A DNA stretch of 64,000 bases from assembly GCA_963970005.1 (NCBI GenBank), contig CAXAMN010028839.1, forward strand, positions 376,033 to 440,032. Reading direction: 5' to 3'. Made by a program: the position numbers and the translations under genes. Source of the DNA: Durusdinium trenchii. Lineage: Eukaryota > Sar > Dinophyceae > Suessiales > Symbiodiniaceae. Below the pieces are notes generated by a model that saw nothing but the letters and a program-made list of their open reading frames with translations, ran no database searches and had not been told where the DNA came from. This document shows, piece by piece, positions 55,610 through 64,000 of this stretch (positions within the stretch are counted from its first letter, which is position 1; each line of letters opens with the position of its first letter).

Positions 55610-56280
55610 TTCAATTTTAGAAACTTAGGCTTCTACCTTATTTATGTTTAGCTTAATCTTAATGTTAAAGCCACGTGGCAACACGTGTCCGCGAACCATC
55701 GTGCGCCGGTACGCTGGCACTTACCACGGCGGCTGTGATCGCGCTGGTTACGTTGGATGCGCTGCTTGCGCTGGTCATCCTTTTCCATAAGGCTCACGAC
55801 GACTCTTGACTCTATTGACCAACCCTGGCGACCAAAGGCAAAAGAGTCTCACTGGCACAAACTCGATGACTCACCTTTTTCAAGCCTAGCTGGCCTAGCC
55901 TGTGCTCTCGAGCGCGCAGCCAATCCTCAGTGGTTCGCTCTTCTGGATCTAGGGGATTGCCATGGATTGCCTACGGCCTATGGCTTGGACAAGCTCAATA
56001 TCCTGAGGAATGAATTTTGTAAAATCAAGGACACTCAAAACGTGATATTTCAGCTCCGTCCATCGCTGACATGTTTGGTTAAAGAAACACACTTATGACA
56101 TCTCGCGCCATACGTGATCCGTAAGTATCCCCAAGTGAAGGCCATTTGAAACCAAATCAATGAAGATCTATATAATAATACAAATGGCTCATTGACTCAT
56201 TGAGCAGGCTTACATAAATAACCTGCCCGCCCGAAGTGTGAAAACATGTGGAATCTACACACACAGCGCAATCTCAAAGC
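55610..56280. other. No gene recognised
   Basis: Short frames on both strands only; nothing with a domain. Confidence 0.5.
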
Positions 56281-56283
56281 ATA

Positions 56284-56446
56284 TTACAGGGGGCATGCCC
56301 TTTTTACTGCTTGGCGGCAGGGGCTTTGGTGCTGCAGGCAAGGGGCAATGCTTGACGCAATCAGGTCGCTTTCTGCACGGATGAGATCGGCTGCAGCTTT
56401 TTGGATTTGATCAAGATCCTGTTGTTGAGCTTGCAACTGGCTAAGC
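56284..56446 (-). CDS. Candidate 3' exon with coiled-coil composition
   Basis: After a TTAG acceptor at about 56447 the frame reads QLQAQQQDLDQIQKAAADLI then RAESDLIASSIAPCLQ and ends at TAA (56286-56284). The Gln/Leu/Ala heptad-like pattern suggests a helix or coiled coil. No other exon of the gene was identified. Confidence 0.45.
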
Positions 56447-57634
56447 ACATTGCCAATGCGTTAGATCAAGCATGAAATAACAGGAACAGACTGCTATTCA
56501 ACACGTTGCACTGATGGCCATTCTGTAGTACTGCAGAAGTTGTCGATGTGAAACAATGAAACATGTTGCAAAGACTACATCAGCCATTACCTAGGATGGG
56601 TCGGCCCCCGTCGGTTATGCGCATTTATAAGGACGGGTGCAAAGCAGGTCCACTTGTTTCCCTCAGCAAGCTATTTGTTGGCGGCATCAAGTTTTTGCCA
56701 TCGTTTGGCACTCCAACAGTGAAGGAATTAATCAAATACAGTAGTTAGTGGTTGTGCAAGTTGCGGTGAAGTTGCTCTTGCACGGACACAAACATGTTCA
56801 AAGTGGGCATCGGTTGGGGCATCGGCTAGGCACTGCGGTGAGAAAGCTGTTCAGTGGTTGTGCTGCAGCTCTTCTGCAGACCCGTGCTCCCACCAGAGGC
56901 ACAACCTTTTGACTGCAATGAGCAACGATTTCACAAAAAACTGTGGCCCCTGGCAGGCAGCCAAAGGCTAGCAGCAACTCCATCATCCAGTTGCCATTGG
57001 GCAACAACTGCAACATACCAAGTGTTTATGCCAGCTACATATGATTGGTTATGCAGGTTTGATGCGGGTTTTCACTATCCCAAGACCACCCTGCGACTAC
57101 TTTAGTGTGCGCTAGGTTGTGTTGGATGCTCATATATACGCTGACTCTCTCTTCGCAGAGTAGGGGCCACAAGTGGGAGTCAGGTATGTCTGTATATTGT
57201 AATATAAATATATATATATAACTGCATTTGTGTATTTATATATTTATATATGTACAGCCCCAACTCAGGTGGCACAAGCTGTTGTTTCAGGAGCTGTGGT
57301 GGATACGCCTGGCTGCGCTGCCGGATTGGGTACAGGGTATCGACAGGTGACGTCGGCATTGCGTAATTTTGGAGTTCCGGGCTGCAAATTGAGCCAAAAG
57401 CTGGTGCTAAGTGACTTTGATTGGCACTCTTGCTCCTCTTTCCTCTTGGTTCTTGGTGAGCATGGGTATATAGGTAGGATATGGTAGGATTGTATGCGAG
57501 TGTTGGCATGGGGCTGGGCTGCGGGCAGCGGGCGTGGAGGCAACTGTCTTTCTGTTTTGGGAGTCAGCGGTGTGAGGCATAAGGCCTCAGAAGTACACCA
57601 GTGCATCACATTAGGTTGCCCTGCAAACGCATAA

Positions 57635-57683
57635 TGGGAACAAGGACGCTATTAGGGGCTCCTGCCATCGCTACTAGGAGCAA
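57635..57683. repeat. Dispersed CTACTAG repeat, copy 8 (short)
   Basis: GGAACAAGGACGCTATTAGG, GGCTCCTGCCATCGCTACTAGGAGCAACA: two degenerate units with family spacers. Confidence 0.8.
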
Positions 57684-58036
57684 CAAAAACGCACACAAAC
57701 AAGGAGTTGTTGGTCCCACCTCCAGGCATCGCAAGGCTTCACAGCCTCTTCCTTCTTGTGCTTCCAGCCAGCTCTTGGCTAAAGCAACTGCCTGCATCCT
57801 CAAAATGGAGAAGCAACCCTTTTAAGAATAATGTGTCAAGTGAACTGTGAACTTTCATGAATTTTAATTTTTCGGGCATTAGCTGAAACCTAGTGTTGGG
57901 ATCGTCTCACGGCGAGACTCGGAACAAAAAAACAATACGACAATAACAAAAAGTTTGTTCCAAGTTCCAAGGGAAATTCTGAGATATACCAAGGTACTCC
58001 ATCTTTGGATCAGGCAACTCCTTGAGGCAAGTGTCT

Positions 58037-58077
58037 AATATACATTTACCCCATTTAGTAAATGGGGTAACTGTATA
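58037..58077. other. 41-base near-perfect palindrome (hairpin)
   Basis: TTACCCCATTTA (58046-58057) and TAAATGGGGTAA (58059-58070) are exact complements around a single G. ATATACA and TGTATAT extend the stem outward with one mismatch. It does not resemble a dinoflagellate gene signal I know. Confidence 0.85.
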
Positions 58078-58596
58078 TCACACTGACAGACTGCACGCTA
58101 TAGCTTCCTTGCAGTGTCGTTGTCACAAGTCAAGGTGTCAGTGCTCCCAAACTAATAGATTAGGAGAATTATTTACAGTACATACATGTACGTGACCATG
58201 TTGTGGCGGATGCAATGCCCCGAACCAGTGTGAAATACCAATTGATACCAGTTGAATGCAATTGCATCATCAGCTTCCCTGGTCCAATCTTTTCGCTGGC
58301 CTGCCACTGATCAAGAACCCTCCCTTCCAGCTGCTCCACTTCGCTCGCTGGAAGAGTCATTAGCCTGGCCTTGGTTGATTGGGAATCCGAATGAAGCTTG
58401 GCTTCTTTCCATGCACCAGCCGCTCAAACCATGCTTTATGAAAGTTGAACGAAGCAATCATAAGAAATTCATAACATCACCGGCAAGTTCGTGCCTGACA
58501 CTTTACACACGACCATCCCATCAAGTGGCCACTGGAAGAATCCAACTGCTGGCTATGTTCCCAAACAGCCGAAGCAATATCTGGCTCAGACCTTGG

Positions 58597-58672
58597 CTAC
58601 TAGTAACAAAAGGCATCGCTACTAGGAGCACAGGGCATCGTTACTAGGAACAAGAAGCTATACTACCAGTAG
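58597..58672. repeat. Dispersed CTACTAG repeat, copy 9
   Basis: GGCTACTAGTAACAAAAGGC, ATCGCTACTAGGAGCACAGG and ATCGTTACTAGGAACAAGAAG units, matching copy 6 in unit order. Confidence 0.9.
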
Positions 58673-59149
58673 AGGGCAAAGAACGAGAAACAAAGGTCCG
58701 CATCTTCACGGCTCACCTTAAAAGGTCAACGACAACGACTTGTCAGCGCTGGAAGGACATTCTCAACTCACCACAAAACCTCGTGGGGTTCACGGTGAAA
58801 TGAAGCGACACGAGCTTCTTTTCTGGTGTATCATGTCACATGATGATTGATGTTTACAGTGCCCAGGTCTGACGGCGAAAACAGGACTTGTAGGCCTGTG
58901 CGTAAACATGCGCAAACATCACCAAAGCGAGGCACCTTGATCCAAACCACGCCGCTTGAGAGCCGCTCGGTGTGCAAAGGTTGCAGCAATTGGAACTTCC
59001 TTGGAAACCAACAACGCAAGTGGCTGACAGGAGAAGCGCATACAAAAACAAACGCACAAGGCGTACCACGACCCAGTCCCTTCCATCAAGGCTCTTGATC
59101 TGTTTAACCACCATTGGACCATTGGCATTTCAAGCAGCACAAATTGTGT

Positions 59150-61265
59150 TAGATTTCCTGTCTCACCCTTGAAAGCCCAGCAACGATAAGTGCTTCTTCA
59201 AATCCACCGGCCCCACCTTCAGGGACAAAACCATAGTTCGCCTCGCGTGCTTCGTGGCTTGCAACGACACGACACTGTACAGCAACTTCAACCTCACCGG
59301 ACCTAGGTTGAAGAAAGCACACTTGAATACGTTTAACTGGCAACTAAATGCTTCACAGCAAGAATGATGAGGGAGCAAATGGGCCAAGTTCGTAGAAGCC
59401 AAATTGCAAAAAGCTCTGCGCTTGGTGACAAGGCGTACAGGTGGCACAGCTCCTCATTCACCTGAGTGAGCCGCTGAAGAAAATACAAGACTTACTACTT
59501 ACTGTATCTATGTCTATCTCTCTTCCGCTACCCAACTACGATGATTTGGCGGACCGAGTCTGGTCTTCCGATTCAACTTGCTCTACAAAGAACACTGCAC
59601 AAGAGAAACGACGTTGAGAAGCTACAGTAAGTATTGGACTTCTATCTTGCGCTCTGCCACCATTGCCACTCTTCCGTCCAAACGCACGAAGCCACACGTC
59701 GGGCCTGCTCCAAACGTTGACATCGGAGATGAAGCTCGAAAAATCAATCGTCATAATCATGAAAAAGTATGGACGTGTGACGTAAACATTGCAGTAGTGG
59801 TGTGATGCTTGCGCTTGGGTATGGGGTTGAATGAAGAAACTCAGGGAGAGCCCTGAAGCCGGCTGAAAAAGCTAGTCGGCCGCCTCCAGCTGATCTGGTG
59901 CAATGGTTCAGCAGGTCGAGAAGAGGACAAAGCATCAGTTGCCCTGATCGATCTGGAAATGCACGACTGCGTACAATGGCCAACGCCCAACGAGCCTCCT
60001 CCTGGCAGCCAACAAGCTGGGACCCTGGCAACTGGGAGCCACCTCAAAGCATCTAAACCAAGCACACCAAAATGATCCAAAATGAATTGCCTCTCCTCGT
60101 CCATCGCGGAGCCGGCTTCAAGCAGCTTGGCCACTGCAGCTGCAGCCCGCATCCTGAAGCAAGCAGTAAGCCATCAATCAATGTCTAAGTTTAAGGCCCT
60201 TCGCGCGTCGACGCAATGCGGCTGCGGACTGCATGGTGACGATATGTTGCATAAAAGAAAGCGAGAAAGCCAGCAAGCAAGCAAGCAAGCAAGCAAGCCA
60301 GCCAGCCAGCCAGCCAGCCAGCAAGCCAGCAAGCCAGCAAGCCAGCAAGCCAGCAAGCCAGCACGCACGCACGCACGCCGGCAAGCCGGCAAGCCAGCAA
60401 GCAAGCAAGCAAGCACGCACGCAAGTAGGCAAGCACGCAAGCACGCAAGCAGCGCCAACCTACTCTCGTTGCCTTCAGTCAAGATATGTCATGCTGATCC
60501 ACGTATCTGCACAGTCCTGGCCCGGCGTATTCGTCGCAAAGCACCCGGGCTCGAGGCAAACAACCTCTTCCACTTCAGGTGCTTGGGCCAGGTGGCCGGA
60601 TGCATGCGCATGCTCAATGGGGTCAGAGATGCAATGTAGGCCTCAAAGTCAGTGAGCTGGGTTGTGGTGCGGCAGCTCTTGCAGCAAACAAAAAATATGC
60701 AAAGAAACAAGCCTAAACATGCCTGAACGACCGCGGGGGTGCCTATGGCGGCGACCGTCTACAAACTGAGTTGAAGCCTAAAAGAACGTAAAAGGACGAG
60801 GTGCCAAGGTACTTGGAATCTGGACTTCTGCCCAAGGTGTTTCTCTTTCAACAAGGCTGCGGCGGCCTTCTCCTCTGGCCCCAATTCATCTGCTCCAGCT
60901 AGACACAGCGAGGTCGGAATGGATACGACAATTTCATGCTGGGAGAAGTCCCGACAAGCAACAAGCCTAAGATAGTGATGCAATGTCAATGGAATGTAAT
61001 GAACAATGGTTCATCATATCATTGATCTGCGCGTGCTAAAGAGGGGCCCAAATAACATAGTATATAGAAAGCATGAAAAGAAAAAATGATGACATTGCAT
61101 CTGGACATGTTTGCACTGGTGTCATTCAGCCATATTCGGCCTTCTGTGACCGGCAGGTCTCACCTCGTGCAGTTCAGAAACCCACGGCCGAAGACCTCAG
61201 ACTCAATGAGCTCCACGTCCGACAACCCTTGCGCGCCACCCTCCTCCAACCACGCCAATAGCTTC
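59150..61265 (-). CDS. SET-domain protein methyltransferase (RuBisCO-LSMT-like), multi-exon
   Basis: This family transfers methyl from SAM to lysines of non-histone or ribosomal proteins; some members act in plastids. Exons in coding order: 61265-61164 (KLLAWLEEGGAQGLSDVELI, ESEVFGRGFLNCT), 60966-60813 (LVACRDFSQHEIVVSIPTSL, ending QKSRFQ), 60656-60574 (LTDFEAYIASLTPLSMRMHP), 60153-60066 (MRAAAAVAKLLEAGSAMDEE then FILDHFG), 60001-~59900 (EEARWALAIVRSRAFPD then LCPLLDLLNH). A last piece near 59300-59200 reads ANYGFVPEGG, like the conserved YGFV end of the SET core. Four joins agree in phase and use GT donors. GRGF-A-RD, SIP, the W-A-S-V-SRAF-like helix and DLLNH are family landmarks. The SAM-binding Asn-His is in DLLNH. 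The exon between DLLNH and ANYGFV is missing, and the substrate-binding C-terminus is not seen. Confidence 0.8.
60262..60440. repeat. CAAG/CAGC/ACGC tetranucleotide tract in SET-gene intron
   Basis: Blocks of (CAAG)n, (CAGC)n and (ACGC)n alternate across 180 bases. Frames stay open on both strands as Ala/Cys/Leu or Ser/Lys/Gln repeats, which are not proteins. It lies in the intron between exons at 60574 and 60153. Confidence 0.95.
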
Positions 61266-61325
61266 CTGGAAAGACGCCAACGTCAAACCAACGTTTGGGG
61301 ACTTTCAACTTTCAACCATGCCGGT

Positions 61326-61556
61326 TCACACCAAAGAGTTGAGATCAGTGGTCTTGAGCCGCGGACGAGCATGAATGAACCGTTCCTGCTTCCAGAGAGC
61401 ATCGCCTTCACAAGCGCGGCATGTGGAACTCAAGCATTTCCCATGTCCTCCACCCTTTTCGCCTGCAGCGTGGCAAAGTTTCAGAGCTTCCCACGAAAGA
61501 GAGTGCGAGTCTCGAAGCCACTTTTGCACCTCCGAGTCAGCAAAAGGGAAGTCCAA
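61326..61556 (-). CDS. Candidate exon, possibly 5' part of the SET gene
   Basis: The frame reads DFPFADSEVQKWLRDSHSLS, WEALKLCHAAGEKGG then CRACEGDALWKQ and looks coding. It is 60 bases upstream of the first SET exon on the same strand. I cannot prove that it joins, and the N-terminal domain is unknown to me. An overlapping plus-strand frame (61086-61559) is treated as antisense. Confidence 0.4.
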   Translation of the reverse strand: MDFPFADSEVQKWLRDSHSLSWEALKLCHAAGEKGGGHGKCLSSTCRACEGDALWKQERFIHARPRLKTTDLNSLV

Positions 61557-61569
61557 TAGCCAAGCATAA

Positions 61570-62268
61570 AGATTTGTGGGGGCCTGGCATCATGGGCAGT
61601 GATTCACCTTTCATTGATTGAAAGGTAAAAAACAAACAGCATTCAGTTGGTGCCCCAAGAGACTGGAGAGGAGTTGGGAACAACAGCTGTCCCAGAGCCT
61701 AGCAGCAAGGCCACAGCTTTGGGCCAGCCGCCATAAGCTCTATGTTGAAACATGTTTGGCTATGAGCAAACCACACCTGCTTAAGCTTCACCATTGTGAA
61801 AGAGAAAAGGAGTTGCTCCATATATTTCTCAACCTAGCAGTGCCTGCAACTTTCCGGGTATGCTGCAGGCGTGCAATCAAATGCATTCAGAAATGCCACA
61901 ATTTCCCTGCAGGATGGTCATCAACAAGTCCCCTGTTAGTGCAAGTGTTCAAGGTCTTGGTTGGAGAGGTCGCAGCAGGGATGCCGAATCAATGGAATTG
62001 AATTATTTGCCCTCTATAATGAGTAGTCAACAATGTCGCGCCAATGGACATCTACACGGGCCGAAACAAGGTCTCAAATCAGCTGATGTCTCATCAGACC
62101 TTCAAAAGCAAGCCAATGTCTATCATGCTGTTTGCTACACCCGCATCCAAAACGGCAGTGTTGAGCATTTTCTTCATTCGCTTGCAGTACGTCATTCGCA
62201 GCGAGAGCGCCCAGCAGCACTAGCATGGCCGTTAGTCCTGCAAGTGCGTAGGCTGCTGGTGACCTTAC
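61570..62268. other. No gene recognised
   Basis: Short overlapping frames on both strands; a hydrophobic minus-strand run at about 62200-62260 follows a GT donor and is probably intronic read-through. Confidence 0.45.
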
Positions 62269-62905
62269 CTGGGCGCCAGGGGCAGCAGCTTGGCTGGTAC
62301 CCTCCAGGAGTTTCACATCATCGCCGTCAATCTGCTTGGCATCGTTGGCCTCCAAAAAGGATCACACCAGTTAGGCCACAAACACCCAACCAATAAAAAA
62401 AAAGGTAAAGCTTCAGGTCTATGGAAGCTAGTCAGCAACGGGCCTCCAATTTGGGAGCCTCTGGCTCACTCTCTGCTTCATCTGCAGTTCTACCTTCTCC
62501 ACCGATTCCGTAGCCATAGCGCCTGGGGCCCTTTGGACCCCTTTTTTGCCTCCAGCTGGAGAGCACTGGAAGATCTTGATGTTGCCAGACCCACTCAGCC
62601 AAATCTGCCTTGTCTCTGGCTGAGCCCTCTGAAACCCCACGGGATGCGAGCATCTCCCGCAAGTCGGTCACCGACTTGTGCCGAAGCTCTTGCAAGGAGT
62701 GTGAAGTCTGTGAGGGGACTGGCTTTGTCGGCTTGGTGCTAGCTTTGGAAACAGGTACGACCACCTCAGGCGTGGGCGCAGGGCTGAGAACCTGAGTGAG
62801 GATAGGGGATGCGGGCGCATAAGCTGTGCCAGTAGAGCCTCGGAAAACGCCGCGCTGCACTGTTCCGGCTGCCGAGCGCAAATCGCTGCTGATGCCTCAT
62901 GCAAT
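62269..62905 (-). CDS. Gene with SAP-like module, two exons seen
   Basis: Exon about 62880-62580 begins LRSAAGTVQRGVFRGSTGTA, has a Pro/Ser/Val-rich linker, then a helix-turn-helix-like stretch (SLQELRHKSVTDLREMLASR, GVSEGSARDKADLAEWV). The L--KSV-DLR-ML--RGVS----KADL spacing matches SAP-type or ARM-type modules that bind nucleic acid or proteins. Exon 62349-62269 reads ANDAKQIDGDDVKLLEGTSQ then AAAPGAQ before a consensus GTAAGG donor. The two may be consecutive. The 5' end lies beyond 62905 and the 3' end below 62269. The SAP assignment is by pattern only. Confidence 0.55.
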
Positions 62906-64000
62906 GGGATGCTTTGCCATGCCATGTCCAAGACATGAAAACCAAGGCTGTTCCATGCTGCTTTTGGCAAGTGGAAGACAGATGAAGATAGCGTGTGGTG
63001 TTTCAATATTGGTTCTTTCAACATCGCTCGGCTTTTGCAGTTTCAAATGAAGCTCCCACATTGTCAACCGCCAACCGCAGAACCCAAACATGCGCTGCAG
63101 TGACACGCTCCAAGTCTTCGCCTGTCTTCAGCTTTTCCAACTCCGCATGCTTTGGCTGAGGCTTGACGACTGCCTCCCACAGTGGTCATTCTCCACACCG
63201 CGCAACAAGGGGGAATGGATTCTTGATGATTCTTGGAATTTACTAAATCAAAACAATGATTATCGCACCTCAATCGCACTAAATGCAAAGCACTCACGAG
63301 TGACAGCACACCCCATCACCTGCGATTTGGATGAAGGACGAATCCTGTGCCATCTATAAATGATATGTTGAAAAGTATTTTCCAAAATAAATCCTTTACA
63401 ACCTAACGATCTCGATTTCAATCTCTCGGACTAGCTATATAATTGAAAGGTTCCGCTTGCTGGGGCACTTGATGGTAGCTCTATTACAGTGGATGATGAT
63501 GGTTAGTAGAGGCCTTGTTCAGAAATAGTGATAATTGCTTACTGACTGTTACAGGCAATAGGACAAGCCCAAGCTCTATTGAAAAGGGCCGCCGGGTGTC
63601 CCAGTTTCTGACTGCCAAGTTGCCTCACTCCGCGCTGCCAATACACCTTTCTTTCCATTCAGGCGTTTCAAGGCAGAGCGCATCGCAAATTTGCATCCAA
63701 CAAAAATTGTACAAACAGCGAAAATTAAATGGGGGAATATGTCCCGTCCATCGGAAGGAGACCAAATGTGACGAAGGCCATGCCTTTGCAACGGGGTGGC
63801 ATCAAATTGGGCAAGTTACGGATGACAAATGTATACATCATTCTGGGTTTGCAAGTAAGTGGTTGCTTGTGTGATCTTGAATGTGAGACTGGTTCTCCGA
63901 GGCATCTGGGGCGAAGCAAACGGATAACGAGCACGTGCGCGTGCTTCTAGAGGCTTGGGTATTTGGAAAATTTTGGAACCACTTGCCGTATGTTGATTGA
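62906..64000. other. No confident gene
   Basis: Frames on both strands (e.g. 63515-63874 plus, 63576-63791 minus) overlap without recognisable domains. Confidence 0.45.

Larger units (their letters stand above)
56450..59140. other. No confident gene; contains repeats and a hairpin
   Basis: Candidate minus-strand coding fragments at 57690-57790 (MQAVALAKSWLEAQEGRGCE) and 58220-58330 are isolated. CTACTAG copies and a palindrome are listed separately. (AT)n runs lie at 57196-57255. Confidence 0.45.

Noticed and set aside
60082..60655. Overlapping open frames on both strands (up to 185 codons)
   Set aside because: Driven by the CAAG/CAGC tract in the SET-gene intron and by antisense reading of its exons.
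62508..62517. CCGTAGCCAT as a spliced-leader relic
   Set aside because: Only ten bases match the start of the dinoflagellate spliced leader as I recall it, with no TTGGCTCAAG following, and it lies inside a coding-like exon on the other strand.
1..64000. Bacterial-style promoters, ribosome binding sites or terminators
   Set aside because: The window is nuclear dinoflagellate-type DNA; such signals would be chance matches.

Overview
This window looks like nuclear DNA of a dinoflagellate, most probably a symbiodiniacean (coral-symbiont type) alga. No bacterial gene organisation is present. Genes are broken into many small exons whose splice donors are GC, GA or GT and whose acceptors are almost always AG followed by G, a known dinoflagellate habit. 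Most of the sequence is microsatellite, minisatellite, dispersed repeat or intron. Every multi-exon gene I could reconstruct lies on the minus strand, as expected for dinoflagellate unidirectional gene blocks. The one clear exception is a two-ORF cassette at 33.6-37.1 kb on the plus strand.

Layout. 1-540: microsatellites. 901-3978 (-): prolidase (Xaa-Pro dipeptidase) made of exons of 13-80 nt, with its C-terminus missing. 5.2-5.8 kb: short repeats, a duplication and a 20-G run. 7398-9531 (-): ICT1/ArfB-type GGQ peptide-release protein in microexons, with its stop codon. 10.4-10.6 kb (-): 3' exon of an unknown gene. 12.1-13.9 kb: three copies of a ~345-bp repeat plus homopurine tracts. 16.6-17.4 kb: two minisatellites. 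19.0-19.8 kb: candidate membrane-protein exons and a snap-back element. 22.4-25.2 kb (-): multi-exon membrane protein with a TIR-like domain. 26.7 kb (-): candidate exon. 28.0-31.25 kb: two adjacent satellites of about 150 and 160 bp. 31.56-32.39 kb (-): unknown gene. 33.6-37.1 kb (+): two-ORF cassette with a repeated leader motif. 37.9-38.5 kb (-): membrane-protein exons. 39.1-40.4 kb (-): aldo-keto reductase. 40.98-49.3 kb (-): large gene encoding a three-module repeat, with a 726-bp terminal-inverted-repeat element in one intron. 51.3-55.6 kb (-): deleted Copia-like LTR retrotransposon. 56.3 kb (-): candidate coiled-coil exon. 59.15-61.27 kb (-): SET-domain (RuBisCO-LSMT-like) methyltransferase. 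62.27-62.9 kb (-): gene with a SAP-like module.

The genes do not form an obvious pathway. Prolidase, the release factor, AKR and SET protein are housekeeping-type functions. The TIR-like membrane protein, the three-module protein and the two-ORF cassette belong to families I associate with dinoflagellate expansions; that association is from memory and not checked here. Exon boundaries were inferred by hand from reading frame, phase and family motifs, so individual edges may be off by a few bases and some exons are missing from the models.
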